Source: Hymenobacter rubripertinctus (GTDB lineage Bacteria > Bacteroidota > Bacteroidia > Cytophagales > Hymenobacteraceae). From it: a stretch of 64,000 nucleotides of DNA. The DNA lies in the NCBI RefSeq assembly GCF_003583925.1, contig NZ_QYCN01000010.1, forward strand, positions 72,093 through 136,092, read 5' to 3'. A program made the position numbers and the translations under genes. How positions within the stretch are numbered: the stretch's first letter is position 1; every line of letters starts with the position of its first letter. The notes beneath the pieces are model-generated. The model was not told the DNA's origin and searched no databases. It worked only from the letters and a program-made list of their open reading frames with translations. Shown piece by piece: positions 33,430-41,477 of this stretch.

Positions 33430-33437
33430 CAAAAGTA
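33430..33437 (-). promoter_or_regulatory. TAnnTTTG -7 box of valS
   Basis: Minus-strand TACTTTTG lies 25 bases upstream of the valS ATG. Confidence 0.6.
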
Positions 33438-33584
33438 GGAATTTCGGGGCGGGGCGGGCAACCGGCGGCCCCTGCTCCCGGCCGGCGGCCCTTTCAGGAG
33501 CCATCATTTCCGCCGGCCGGGCGCTACGGGCTGCTTCGTCCATTAATTATCTTCCCCGAAACAAGTTTCTGCGGGCGTATTCCC

Positions 33585-33592
33585 TATTTTTG
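33585..33592 (+). promoter_or_regulatory. TAnnTTTG -7 box of nitrilase gene
   Basis: TATTTTTG lies 87 bases upstream of the ATG at 33680. Confidence 0.45.
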
Positions 33593-33679
33593 GGGCTTGC
33601 GGGAAACCGCCCGCCCGCTTTTTTAGTTGGCCCGGGCCGGCATCCTTCCGTTGTCGGTTTGCCTTTCGTTGATCTTCTG

Positions 33680-34630
33680 ATGGCTCTTTTTTCCTTTCGT
33701 AAAGCGCCGGCCGCCACTGCTCCGGTTATCGTGCCCGCTCTGGTGGCGTCCGGCGCGGCCGGGCCGCCGGCGTTTGCCGGCACCGTTCGCATCGGCATGG
33801 GCCAGCTGCTGGTGGAAGGCGGCGAACCCGACCGCAACCTGGAGCGGGCCGAACAGATGATTGCCCAGGCCGCCGCCCAGCAGTGCCAGGTGGTGCTGCT
33901 GCCCGAAACGCTCGACTTTGCCTGGACCCATCCCAGCGCCCTCACCGAAGCCCAACCCATTCCGGGTCCCTACTCCGACCGCCTGGCCCAGGCAGCCCGC
34001 GCCCACCAGCTCTACGTGTGCGCGGGCCTCACCGAGCGCGCGCCCGATGGCCGCGTCTACAACGCGGCCGTGCTCATCAACCCCCAGGGCGAAATCATCT
34101 GCAAATACCACAAAATCAACCTGCTCGACGTGGAGCTGCCCTTCTACGCGGTGGGCCAGACGCTTAATGTGGTGGATACGGAACTGGGCAAAATCGGCCT
34201 CAACATCTGCGCCGACAACTTCCTCGATGGCCTGCCCATCGGCCACACCCTGGCCCGCATGGGGGCCGAGTTCATCCTCTCCCCTTCTTCCTGGACGGTG
34301 GACTACTCCGTAACCGAGGAGCACGACCCGTACAGTGAGAAGTGGGTCAAGCCCTATTCCATCCTGGCCCAGCTTTACAATGTGGCGGTTATCGGCACCA
34401 CGTCGGTGGGCTATATCGTGGGCGGGCCTTACGAGGGCAAAAAAAGCGTGGGCTGCTCGCTGGCCGTGGACGCGACGGGCATCCGGGCCCAGGGAACGTT
34501 CAACGAGTTTGCCGGCCACCTCGTGGTGGCCGACCTGCCCCGCCCGGTCCGGCCGGAGCAGGGCACGCAAATCGGGCGGATGCTGGCCCGCAAAGGCGTG
34601 CCGCTTGATACGTTGCCGCTTACGGTGTAA
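33680..34630 (+). CDS. Carbon-nitrogen hydrolase (nitrilase superfamily)
   Basis: 316 residues from ATG 33680 (MALFSFRKAP). The nitrilase-fold triad is E76 (LLPETLDF), K145 (CKYHKINLLDVELPF) and C177 (GLNICADNFLDG). These enzymes hydrolyse amides or nitriles and release ammonia. The first 30 residues are a low-complexity Ala/Val/Pro extension. The next gene, 70 bases away and co-directional, is an N-acetyl sugar amidotransferase, so this enzyme could supply its ammonia or trim a product. That link is an inference from gene order. Substrate unknown; no signal peptide is evident. Confidence 0.9.
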   Translation: MALFSFRKAPAATAPVIVPALVASGAAGPPAFAGTVRIGMGQLLVEGGEPDRNLERAEQMIAQAAAQQCQVVLLPETLDFAWTHPSALTEAQPIPGPYSDRLAQAARAHQLYVCAGLTERAPDGRVYNAAVLINPQGEIICKYHKINLLDVELPFYAVGQTLNVVDTELGKIGLNICADNFLDGLPIGHTLARMGAEFILSPSSWTVDYSVTEEHDPYSEKWVKPYSILAQLYNVAVIGTTSVGYIVGGPYEGKKSVGCSLAVDATGIRAQGTFNEFAGHLVVADLPRPVRPEQGTQIGRMLARKGVPLDTLPLTV

Positions 34631-34700
34631 TCTTTTACCCGCTCATTATTCTCTCCAGCGTCCCGCAGGGGCTACCCGATCCGACCCATTTCCTGACTGC

Positions 34701-35858
34701 ATGAGTGACTCTTACCAACAATGTACCCGCTGCATTATGGACACCACCGTGGCGGGCATCCGGTTTGATGCCCGCGGCGAGTGCAACTTCTGCGCCGTGC
34801 ACGACCACATGGACCAGGCATTTCCCCTCGGGGAAGCCGGCCGCCGGAAAGTGCAGGCGCTGGCCGCCGACATCAAGCGAACGGGCCAGGGCCGCAAGTA
34901 CGACTGCGTACTGGGCGTGAGTGGGGGCCGCGATTCGTCTTTCGCCCTCTGGTACTGCGTGACGAAGCTGGGGCTGCGGCCACTGGCGGTGCACTTCAAT
35001 GATGGGTTCGGCAACCCCATTGCCGGGGAGAACATGACCAAGGCCTGCCGGAAACTGGGCGTGGAAATGCGCACCATCACCTCCGACTGGCGCGAATCGA
35101 AAGACCTGAAAATTGCCTTTCTGAAAGCTTCCGTGCCCGATATGGAGGAAGGCACCGACGTAGGCATTGCTACGGCCCTTTACGGAGTAGCGGCCAAGGA
35201 AGGTATTCAGCGCATCATCATCGGCCAGTCGTTCCGCACCGAGGGCATTGCCCCGCTGAGCTGGAACTACCTCGATGGCAAATACCTGAAAGCCGTGCAC
35301 CAGCAGTTCGGCACGGTGCCGCTCCGGCCCTGGAAAGCCGATGACCCGGGTTTCCACCTCGACCTGAAGGAAATGTTCTACTACGCCTTCATCCGCCGCA
35401 TCAAAACCGTCACGCTCCTCTACCACGTCGATTACGTGCGCGCCGACGTGGATGAGCTGCTGACCCGGGAGCTGGACTGGGTGAACCCCGGAGCCCATTA
35501 CTTCGACGACCTCTACCAGAGCGTCATTTACTACCTCAACCGCACCAAGTTCAACATCGACCGGCGGCTGTTCAACTATTCGGCCCTGGTGCGCTCGGGC
35601 CAGATGCCCCGCCCCGTGGCCCTGGAGCGCGTCATGCACATCAATAAAATTGAGGATGAGAAGGTTATCAACCTTTGCATCAAGCGCCTGGGCCTCACCC
35701 GGGCCGAGTTTGAGCAAATCGTGGCCACCCCGCCCAAAACCTTCCGCGACTACCCCAACAACTACTCCCTGATCCGCCTCCTGCGCTGGCCCATCAAACT
35801 CCTGAGCCACCTGAACCTGATTCCCGAGTCGGCCCACGATAAGTACTTCAACTGCTGA
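34701..35858 (+). CDS. N-acetyl sugar amidotransferase (PseA/WbpG type)
   Basis: 385 residues from ATG 34701. Zinc-type cysteines at the N-terminus (QCTRCIMDTTVAG, ECNFCAVHDH) and an ATP-pyrophosphatase loop GVSGGRDSS (about residues 72-80) place it with enzymes that convert an N-acetyl sugar to an amidino form for surface polysaccharides. Family partners usually supply ammonia through HisH/HisF-like subunits, which are missing here; a nitrilase-family gene precedes it instead. No other glycan genes are near, so it may act on a surface glycan made elsewhere. Its stop codon lies inside the left arm of a long inverted repeat. Confidence 0.92.
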   Translation: MSDSYQQCTRCIMDTTVAGIRFDARGECNFCAVHDHMDQAFPLGEAGRRKVQALAADIKRTGQGRKYDCVLGVSGGRDSSFALWYCVTKLGLRPLAVHFNDGFGNPIAGENMTKACRKLGVEMRTITSDWRESKDLKIAFLKASVPDMEEGTDVGIATALYGVAAKEGIQRIIIGQSFRTEGIAPLSWNYLDGKYLKAVHQQFGTVPLRPWKADDPGFHLDLKEMFYYAFIRRIKTVTLLYHVDYVRADVDELLTRELDWVNPGAHYFDDLYQSVIYYLNRTKFNIDRRLFNYSALVRSGQMPRPVALERVMHINKIEDEKVINLCIKRLGLTRAEFEQIVATPPKTFRDYPNNYSLIRLLRWPIKLLSHLNLIPESAHDKYFNC

Positions 35859-35932
35859 TCACGGATTAGCACGCATCACGGCTTGACGCGGATTTTGTGA
35901 ACGGCTCCTGGTAACGGGGGCCGTTTGCTGTT
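35855..35932. repeat. Left arm of long inverted repeat (with hairpin)
   Basis: It starts CTGATCACGGATT, covering the TGA of the upstream gene, and ends in a 43-base block (35890-35932) that recurs exactly inverted at 36646-36688. The block contains AACGGC...GCCGTT, a terminator-like stem. Confidence 0.85.
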
Positions 35933-35933
35933 T

Positions 35934-36077
35934 TAGGACTTACGCACTTGGATTTTTAACGCTGATTCCAGTCTCTGAAAGTAGTTTTTCAACCACTGAT
36001 TCGCGAGTTAGGAGGAAGCGAAAGCGTCCTGCGATGTCCGGGAATCAATTCAAGAGATTCCGAGTGCGTAAGTCCTA
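35934..36077. mobile_element. 144-bp MITE-like element
   Basis: Terminal inverted repeats TAGGACTTACGCACTTGGA (35934-35952) and its complement at 36059-36077 differ at one base. Such GGACTTACGCA ends are typical of IS5/IS982-like insertion sequences as I remember them. There is no coding capacity, so it would be a non-autonomous derivative. No target-site duplication is obvious. Confidence 0.65.
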
Positions 36078-36084
36078 TGCAGGC

Positions 36085-36249
36085 AGATAAACACCTGCCG
36101 TTTTTTTGTGCAGGTGTTTACCTCATAGGTAAACACCTGCCATTTTTTTGGCCGGGTGTTTACCTCGTAGGTAAACACCTGCCGTTTTTTTGGCCGGGTG
36201 TTTACCTCGTAGGTAAACACCTGCCGTTTTTTTGGCCGGGTGTTTACCT
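36085..36249. repeat. Tandem array of four 42-bp hairpin units
   Basis: Units start at 36085, 36127, 36169 and 36211. Each is a near-palindrome: AGGTAAACACCTGCCG, seven T, then GGCCGGGTGTTTACCT, and a CGT or CAT spacer. Units 3 and 4 are identical over their stem and loop; unit 1 is the most diverged. Since 42 is a multiple of 3 the array is open in frame on both strands, which I do not take as coding. Confidence 0.92.
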
Positions 36250-36645
36250 GCGGACAGGGGGCGGTGTGGTGGCGGCCCACATCTGCGGTTTTCTGCGCCT
36301 GGTGAGCCGGCCGGCTGAAGCGGCAACCCCTACGGCAACGGGAAGAGCAAGTGCGCCCAGGTGCTGCACCTGGGCCAAACGACCGACTCGCCGGTGGGCC
36401 TGCTCTTATCAGCACTTGCGTACTCGGCGAGTTTGAGCCCCGGAGGGTTGAGGGGTATGTACTGGTTGAGCTGAAAGCACTATGCAAATTGACCGAAGCC
36501 CATTGTGCTCAAGTGATAAATTACCTGAAAGCATACCGCCTGGGGGTAGCACTGCTCATCAACTTCGGAGAGGCCAGCCTGAATTTCAGGTGCTTTCTAC
36601 ACAATCCATCGCATTAATTCGCCCTGACAAAACAAGGAGTATACC
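36250..36645. other. Non-coding filler within repeat region
   Basis: About 400 bases between the hairpin array and the right inverted-repeat arm. No gene, RNA or known element is recognised. The base composition is more even than in nearby genes. Confidence 0.4.
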
Positions 36646-36716
36646 AACAGCAAACGGCCCCCGTTACCAGGAGCCGTTCACAAAATCCGTTAACATCGGC
36701 GCCAATCCGTGATCAG
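36646..36716. repeat. Right arm of long inverted repeat
   Basis: The inverted copy of 35855-35932. 43 bases are identical (36646-36688), a short variable part follows, and AATCCGTGATCAG at the end covers the stop codon of the convergent ferredoxin gene (TCA at 36713-36715). Confidence 0.85.
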
Positions 36717-37057
36717 GCGTGGAGCCACTCTTTCTTGGCGGTCAGCTTTTCCTGCGATTCGCGGTAGTCCGGGTCGTCCACGCAGCAGTCGACGGGGCAG
36801 ACGGCGGCGCACTGGGGCTCCTCGTGAAAGCCCACGCACTCGGTGCACTTATCGGACACGATGTAGTAGTACTCGTCGGAAATGGGTGTTTGCGGGGCCA
36901 CGCCGGCAACGGCCTGTCCGCCGTCCATCTGCACTTCCTTCAGGCTGGTGCCATCGGCCCAGCGCCAGGCGGCACCCCCTTCGTAAATAGCGGTATTCGG
37001 GCATTCCGGTTCGCAGGCACCGCAATTGATGCACTCGTCGGTTATCATGATGGCCAT
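36713..37057 (-). CDS. 4Fe-4S dicluster ferredoxin
   Basis: 114 residues from ATG 37057 ([20 protein letters not shown]). Two cluster-binding sets are visible: [12 protein letters not shown], and [24 protein letters not shown] split by the usual 2[4Fe-4S] Allochromatium-type insertion. It is a cytoplasmic electron carrier for low-potential reactions. Length and motif spacing are typical of the YfhL-like ferredoxins of Bacteroidota. It is divergent from the acyl-CoA reductase gene, and this pairing recurs in the phylum to my knowledge. Its last codons overlap the long inverted repeat arm. Confidence 0.94.
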   Translation of the reverse strand: MAIMITDECINCGACEPECPNTAIYEGGAAWRWADGTSLKEVQMDGGQAVAGVAPQTPISDEYYYIVSDKCTECVGFHEEPQCAAVCPVDCCVDDPDYRESQEKLTAKKEWLHA

Positions 37058-37233
37058 AGCCTCGGGAGTCGTTAAGGGGTTGAAAACTGGTCTGGCAAGG
37101 TACGCAATCTGCCGGGGGCAGAATGCCACGGGGCAAAATTACGGATTAGCCGTGCACAGTTCAGTAATTTCGCCCCGGCAATTTTGTTTTTTCGCGCCCG
37201 CCCCTGCTTTTTGCTTTCTCCCGCTTTCTCCCT

Positions 37234-38259
37234 ATGATGCACGCCGACCGCCTCGCCGCCTTTGTGGCCCTGGGCCACCGCCTCGCCGCTTTGCTCACCC
37301 CTGCCGCCGCCGAGGAGCTAACCGAACTAACGGCCCGCGCCCGCAACAACAACCCCTGGTTTGATGCGCCCAACGTGCGGGCCGCCCTCGACGGTATTGC
37401 CGGCCTGCTGCGCGAAGAGCCCCTGCGCCGCTGGGCAGCCCGGTATGCGCCGGAACCCGCCGCGCCCCGGCTGGTAGGCGTGGTCATGGCCGGCAACATC
37501 CCGCTGGTGGGCTTCCACGATGCGCTCTGCGTGCTGCTGAGCGGGCACCAGCTGCTGGCCAAGCTCAGCCAGGACGATACCCTGCTCATGCGCTGGATAC
37601 TGGCTGAGCTGGTTGAACTGGAGCCCCGCCTGGCCGGCCACATTCAGCTGGCAGAGCGCCTCAACGCGGCCGATGCCTTCATTGCCACCGGCTCCGACAA
37701 TACGGCCCGTTACTTTGAGTATTATTTCGGCAAGAAGCCCCATATCATCCGGCGCAACCGCACCAGCCTGGCCGTATTCACGGGCCGCGAAACCCCGCAC
37801 GAGCTGGGCCTGCTGGGCGAGGATATTTTCCGCTATTACGGCCTGGGCTGCCGCAACGTGAGCAAGCTCTACGTTCCGGCCGGCTACGATTTCGTGCCCC
37901 TGCTCGATGCCCTGCAACCCTGGCATCGGGTACTGGAGCACAACCGCTACCAGAACAACTACGACTACAACAAGAGCATTCTGCTGGTGAACCGGGTGCC
38001 CCACCTCGATTCCGGCTTCCTGCTGCTGACGGAAGGCACCCAGCTCGTTTCGCCTATTTCGGTGCTGCACTACGGCTCCTACACCAACGAAGCAGACCTG
38101 GCCGACCAGCTGACCGACGTGGCGGCGCAAACCCAGTGCATCGTATCGGGCAGCGGGCAGTACGCGGGCAGTTTCGCCTTCGGGAAGGCCCAGCACCCCG
38201 GCCTCCCCGACTACGCCGACGGGGTGGACACGATGGCCTTTCTGGCGGCGTTGCGCTAA
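37234..38259 (+). CDS. Acyl-CoA reductase (LuxC-like)
   Basis: 341 residues. Related to the LuxC/aldehyde-dehydrogenase-like reductases that reduce acyl-CoA to aldehyde with NAD(P)H. Visible are a nucleotide-binding region (GVVMAGNIPLVGFHDALCVL, about residues 82-101), AFIATGSDNTARYFEYYFG, RRNRTSLAVFTG and LGLGCRNVSKLYVP-type motif with the likely catalytic Cys (YGLGCRNVSKLYVP). Family members of about this size are common single genes in Bacteroidota next to the ferredoxin gene. The physiological acyl chain is unknown. A second Met at codon 2 is also possible. Confidence 0.9.
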   Translation: MMHADRLAAFVALGHRLAALLTPAAAEELTELTARARNNNPWFDAPNVRAALDGIAGLLREEPLRRWAARYAPEPAAPRLVGVVMAGNIPLVGFHDALCVLLSGHQLLAKLSQDDTLLMRWILAELVELEPRLAGHIQLAERLNAADAFIATGSDNTARYFEYYFGKKPHIIRRNRTSLAVFTGRETPHELGLLGEDIFRYYGLGCRNVSKLYVPAGYDFVPLLDALQPWHRVLEHNRYQNNYDYNKSILLVNRVPHLDSGFLLLTEGTQLVSPISVLHYGSYTNEADLADQLTDVAAQTQCIVSGSGQYAGSFAFGKAQHPGLPDYADGVDTMAFLAALR

Positions 38260-38397
38260 ACCCGGTGGCCCGGCCCGGCTGCTTTCGGTCAACAATTGAT
38301 TTTACCAGCCAGACGACCGCAAAAAACCCATCAACGCAATTGCATTTTAATACGTTATCCAATACCTTACCTATCCCATCTAAAAGCCCCGGTAATC

Positions 38398-38697
38398 ATG
38401 CTAACAATTGAACAAAACGCCGAAACAGTTGCCAAAGAGAACCTGCGGGAATATCGTTTCTCCGCCGAGGACGTGCTCCCCTCAGTGGCTGAGCGCCAGC
38501 TACGGCGCTACTCGGCCGAACGGGCCACCACTCTGGGCAACGGGTACCAAAGCAAGGTAAACATCTACTTCCGCACCGCTGACGGGGCTACTAAACGTGT
38601 TCAGACCACGGTTTGGGCCACTGATGCCGATTTCCTGACCTTGAAATCCGGGAAGGCCATTCCGCTGCGCTCGGTACTGGGATTTGATTCCTACTAA
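38398..38697 (+). CDS. Small lineage-specific protein A (tandem paralogue)
   Basis: 99 residues from ATG 38398. The N-terminal part is variable; the conserved C-terminal half reads TLGNGYQSKVNIYFRTADGA, KRVQTTVWATDADFLTLKSG and PLRSVLGFDSY, predicted as a small beta-rich cytoplasmic domain. The downstream gene at 38943 repeats this half almost residue for residue. No named domain is recognised. The charged, structured sequence suggests a ligand- or nucleic-acid-binding mini-protein (inference). It is followed by a T-tailed terminator. Confidence 0.78.
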   Translation: MLTIEQNAETVAKENLREYRFSAEDVLPSVAERQLRRYSAERATTLGNGYQSKVNIYFRTADGATKRVQTTVWATDADFLTLKSGKAIPLRSVLGFDSY

Positions 38698-38739
38698 TCC
38701 CTCTCCTCATTATACCAAAAATTGAACTTCGCAAAGTCT

Positions 38740-38773
38740 GCCTGCCCTGTATCGGGGTGGCAGGCTTTGCTTT
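38740..38773 (+). terminator. Rho-independent terminator
   Basis: GCCTGCC (38740-38746) pairs with GGCAGGC (38759-38765), followed by TTTGC and a run of eight T. Confidence 0.8.
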
Positions 38774-38942
38774 TTTTTAACGCCTTTCTATAAGTATAAC
38801 AATTTCCTCCAGCATATTATCTTCCTGTTTCAGTAATTGGATGTGCGTTTGGTTATCCGCCTCAAAAGCGCACACGTAAACAGTAGGCACCTGTTTTTCG
38901 CACTTTCGCGAAGCCCTTTCCTCTTTGCTTATCCTGCTGCCC

Positions 38943-39254
38943 ATGGTACCCGAACTCAAACCCACGGACGCGTCCGTAGAAACCGTTGGAAAAGAGCGCA
39001 TTCCGCAACTGCGCTTTGCCCCGCACGACGTGCTCACTGACCCGGTAGCCGTGCACCGCCGCCGCCACGACGCGGAACGGGCCGCAACGCTGGGCAATGC
39101 CTATCACGGCAAGCTCGACATCTACTTCCGCACGGCCGATGGGGCTACCAAGCGCGTATACACCACCGTGTGGGCAACTCACCAGGACTACCTGACCCTC
39201 AAATCGGGGATTGCTTTGCCCTTACACGCGGTGTTGAGCTTCGATTTTTATTAG
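38943..39254 (+). CDS. Small lineage-specific protein B (tandem paralogue)
   Basis: 103 residues from ATG 38943 (MVPELKPTDASVETVGKERI). It shares with 38398-38697 the pattern ATLGNAYHGKLDIYFRTADG, TKRVYTTVWAT, YLTLKSG.ALPL and VLSFDFY, plus a weaker RFAPHDVLTDPVAVHRRR match to RFSAEDVLPSVAERQLRR. The pair arose by duplication and then diverged. There is no signal peptide and no known domain. It ends 15 bases before a 72-base perfect palindrome that serves as its terminator. Confidence 0.78.
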   Translation: MVPELKPTDASVETVGKERIPQLRFAPHDVLTDPVAVHRRRHDAERAATLGNAYHGKLDIYFRTADGATKRVYTTVWATHQDYLTLKSGIALPLHAVLSFDFY

Positions 39255-39268
39255 TCCGGCCCCCAGCC

Positions 39269-39340
39269 GGCATCCCGTAAAACAAAGCAGCGGCCGTTTC
39301 CCGATATCGGGAAACGGCCGCTGCTTTGTTTTACGGGATG
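39269..39340. terminator. 72-base perfect palindrome, bidirectional terminator
   Basis: Two 36-base arms (39269-39304, 39305-39340) meet at GATATC with no mismatch and no unpaired loop bases. It lies between convergent genes and includes an AACAAAGCAGCGGCCGTTTCC core. Confidence 0.85.
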
Positions 39341-39346
39341 CGCTAC

Positions 39347-40219
39347 TCAGATGCGGTCCAGCGTTTTGATGATAAGCTCGTTCACAATATCGTCGGCGTT
39401 GGTGGCAAACTCGCCGGTGGCGCGGTTGGCCACAATGGCGTTCAACGACAGCACCTCGTGGCCCAGCATCCGGCCCAGGCCGTAGTAGCCGGCCGTTTCC
39501 ATCTCGAAATTGGTGAGGCGGAACTCGCCCTCGGCGCTCTGGTGGCGGAACTGCTGGTAGGCCTCGATCAGGTTGGGCAAGCGCAGATCCAGCCGCAGCA
39601 CCCGGCCCTGAGGGCCGTAGAAACCGGGGCAGGTGAGCGTGTTGCCGGTGAGCATATCGAAGCCCACCTGCTCGCGCAGCAAATCGGAGCCGCGTACGCA
39701 GTAGGGGCGGTAGGGCAGTTGCAGGGCCTGCTGAATGCCGGCCGACACTTCCACCTCCAACCCGGTTTCCACCAGGGGGTAAAACTGCATCAGCGAATCC
39801 AGGCCCACGGCGTGCTCGGAGGCCAGCAGGGAACCCACCGGCACATCGGCCTGCAAGGAGCCGCTGGTGCCCACCCGAATAATGCGCAGGCTGATATGCT
39901 CCTCGCGGGGGCGCACCTCGCGGGTCACAAAATCCACGTTCACCAGCGCATCAAGCTCATTCATGAGAATGTCGATGTTGTCGGTGCCCATGCCCGTGCT
40001 GATAACGGCCACGCGCTTGCCCTTGTAGTAGCCCACGTGCGTGACAAATTCGCGCTTGTGGATTTTGGTTTCGATGGAATCGAAATGCTGACTGACGGAA
40101 GGCACCCGGTCGGGGTCGCCGACGGTGATAATGGTGTCAGAGATATGATCGGGCAGCAGGTTGAGGTGATAAACGCTGCCATCCTTGTTGAGGATCAGCT
40201 CCGATTCGGCAATGGGCAT
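39347..40219 (-). CDS. Nucleoside phosphorylase
   Basis: 290 residues of the PNP/UDP phosphorylase (NP-I) family, which cleave nucleosides with phosphate to free base and ribose-1-phosphate. Motifs: ITVGDPDRVPSV, VGYYKGKRVAVISTGMGTDN (phosphate/ribose site), IRVGTSGSLQADVPVG and NFEMETAGYYGLGRMLG, where the Glu contacts ribose. The uridine-phosphorylase-like substrate pattern is plausible, but base specificity cannot be read safely. Cytoplasmic. It follows trhO in the same direction across a repeat-bearing gap of about 140 bases. Confidence 0.92.
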   Translation of the reverse strand: MPIAESELILNKDGSVYHLNLLPDHISDTIITVGDPDRVPSVSQHFDSIETKIHKREFVTHVGYYKGKRVAVISTGMGTDNIDILMNELDALVNVDFVTREVRPREEHISLRIIRVGTSGSLQADVPVGSLLASEHAVGLDSLMQFYPLVETGLEVEVSAGIQQALQLPYRPYCVRGSDLLREQVGFDMLTGNTLTCPGFYGPQGRVLRLDLRLPNLIEAYQQFRHQSAEGEFRLTNFEMETAGYYGLGRMLGHEVLSLNAIVANRATGEFATNADDIVNELIIKTLDRI

Positions 40220-40226
40220 GGGTGGG

Positions 40227-40368
40227 GGGAAGTTAGAGAGTTAGGGAGTTTTGAAGTTAGAAAGTAAACGGATAACGGGGATGTACTGAAGTGGATGGGG
40301 CTGCAATCGGCTCTTTAAGCCATCTGCTCAACTTTCCAACTTCAAAACTCCCCCACTTGCTAACTTCT
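40227..40368. repeat. Heptamer-style inverted arms (GAAGTTA)
   Basis: 40227-40266 holds GAAGTTAGAGAGTTAGGGAG-type units and 40329-40368 the complementary AACTTC/CTAACTTC units. The arms pair imperfectly between the phosphorylase and trhO genes. Confidence 0.65.
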
Positions 40369-41307
40369 TTTATAGGAAATCAGGCCCTGCTCGGGACTGT
40401 AGTGGTTGCTGAGCTTGGGGTAGGTGCCGGTGCCGTTGTAGGGCCGCTTGGCGGGGTGCTGCTGGCAGGCCGGCGAACAGGCGCCCGCCAGTTGTTGGGC
40501 GCAGGATTCGCAGAGGGGCAAATGGGCGTTGCAGTGCGGATTGGCGCAGTTTACCATGCGGCTGCTGAGCGCGTGGCAATGGTGGCACTCACTGATAACG
40601 GACGGGTTGACAGTGTTCACATCCACGGCTACGCGGCCATCGAACACGTAGCACTTGCCCTCGAAATCTTCGCCGCCGGCTTCCAGACCGTACTTGATGA
40701 TGCCGCCGTGGAGCTGGTACACGTTCTCGAAGCCCTGCTCCAGCAGGAAGGCACTGGCCTTCTCGCACTTGATGCCGCCGGTACAGTAAGTCAGGATTTT
40801 CTTGTCGCGGTACTGGGCCAGCTCATCCAGCTTGTCGGGGAACTCGCGGAAGTTCTCCATATCGAGCGTCACGGCGTTTTTGAAGCGGCCCAGGCTGTGC
40901 TCGTAGTCGGAGCGCACGTCGAGTACCACCACGTCGGGCTGGTCCTTGAGGTCGCGGAATTCCTGGGGGGAGAGGTGGATGCCGGTGCGCTCGTAGGGCT
41001 TGATGCCGGGTAGGCCCACGTGCACGATTTCGGGCTTCACGCGCACGTGCAGCTTCTGGAAGGTGTGGGCCGACGCCTCCTCTACCTTGAACTCCAGACT
41101 GGCAAAGCGCGCATCAGCCTTCACCAGGCGCATGTACTGTTCACAATCGGCCCGGCGGCCCGATACGGTCCCGTTCAGGCCCTCGGGCGCCACGATGATA
41201 CGGCCCAGCAGGTTCAGGTGCAGGCAGAGCCGGTGATGCTCCTCCCGAAACTGCTCCGGGTTGTTGAGCGGCGTGTAGCAGTAGTAAAGCAGAACGAGGT
41301 AGTCCAC
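40360..41307 (-). CDS. trhO: tRNA uridine(34) hydroxylase TrhO (rhodanese family)
   Basis: 315 residues. TrhO hydroxylates wobble uridine of tRNAs (ho5U34). The N-terminal acylphosphatase-like domain (about 1-95, LGRIIVAPEGLNGTVSG) precedes a rhodanese domain (about 120-225) with VVLDVRSDYEHSLGRF and the active-site loop TYCTGGIKCEKASAFL. A Cys-rich C-terminal tail (CHHCHALSSRMVNCANPHC, CESCAQQLAGACSPACQQH) looks like zinc binding. The order and motifs match the family; the zinc tail is typical of longer members. Transcribed leftward, probably with the nucleoside phosphorylase. Confidence 0.93.
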   Translation of the reverse strand: MDYLVLLYYCYTPLNNPEQFREEHHRLCLHLNLLGRIIVAPEGLNGTVSGRRADCEQYMRLVKADARFASLEFKVEEASAHTFQKLHVRVKPEIVHVGLPGIKPYERTGIHLSPQEFRDLKDQPDVVVLDVRSDYEHSLGRFKNAVTLDMENFREFPDKLDELAQYRDKKILTYCTGGIKCEKASAFLLEQGFENVYQLHGGIIKYGLEAGGEDFEGKCYVFDGRVAVDVNTVNPSVISECHHCHALSSRMVNCANPHCNAHLPLCESCAQQLAGACSPACQQHPAKRPYNGTGTYPKLSNHYSPEQGLISYKRS

Positions 41308-41318
41308 TGGTTTGAGGT

Positions 41319-41351
41319 GAATTATGAATTATGAATTATGAATTATGAATT
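41319..41351. repeat. GAATTAT heptamer array
   Basis: Four GAATTAT units plus GAATT, immediately upstream of the trhO start. Confidence 0.9.
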
Positions 41352-41445
41352 GAGTGGTCATCGCATCTCTATAGATTGTACCTACTCTGCTCATAAACCG
41401 CATTCATAATTCGTGTTGGCACTTTTAAGCAGTTAGATGAAAAAT

Positions 41446-41477
41446 AACTCATAACTCATAACTCATAACTCATAATT
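41446..41477. repeat. AACTCAT heptamer array
   Basis: Four AACTCAT units plus AATT, ending at the stop of the sugar acyltransferase gene. It can pair partly with the GAATTAT array 95 bases away. Confidence 0.85.

Noticed and set aside
36085..36249. CRISPR or protein-coding repeat (14-residue repeats on both strands)
   Set aside because: No variable spacers, since units abut each other; the open frames arise because the unit is 42 bases, and each unit is a hairpin with a T7 loop.
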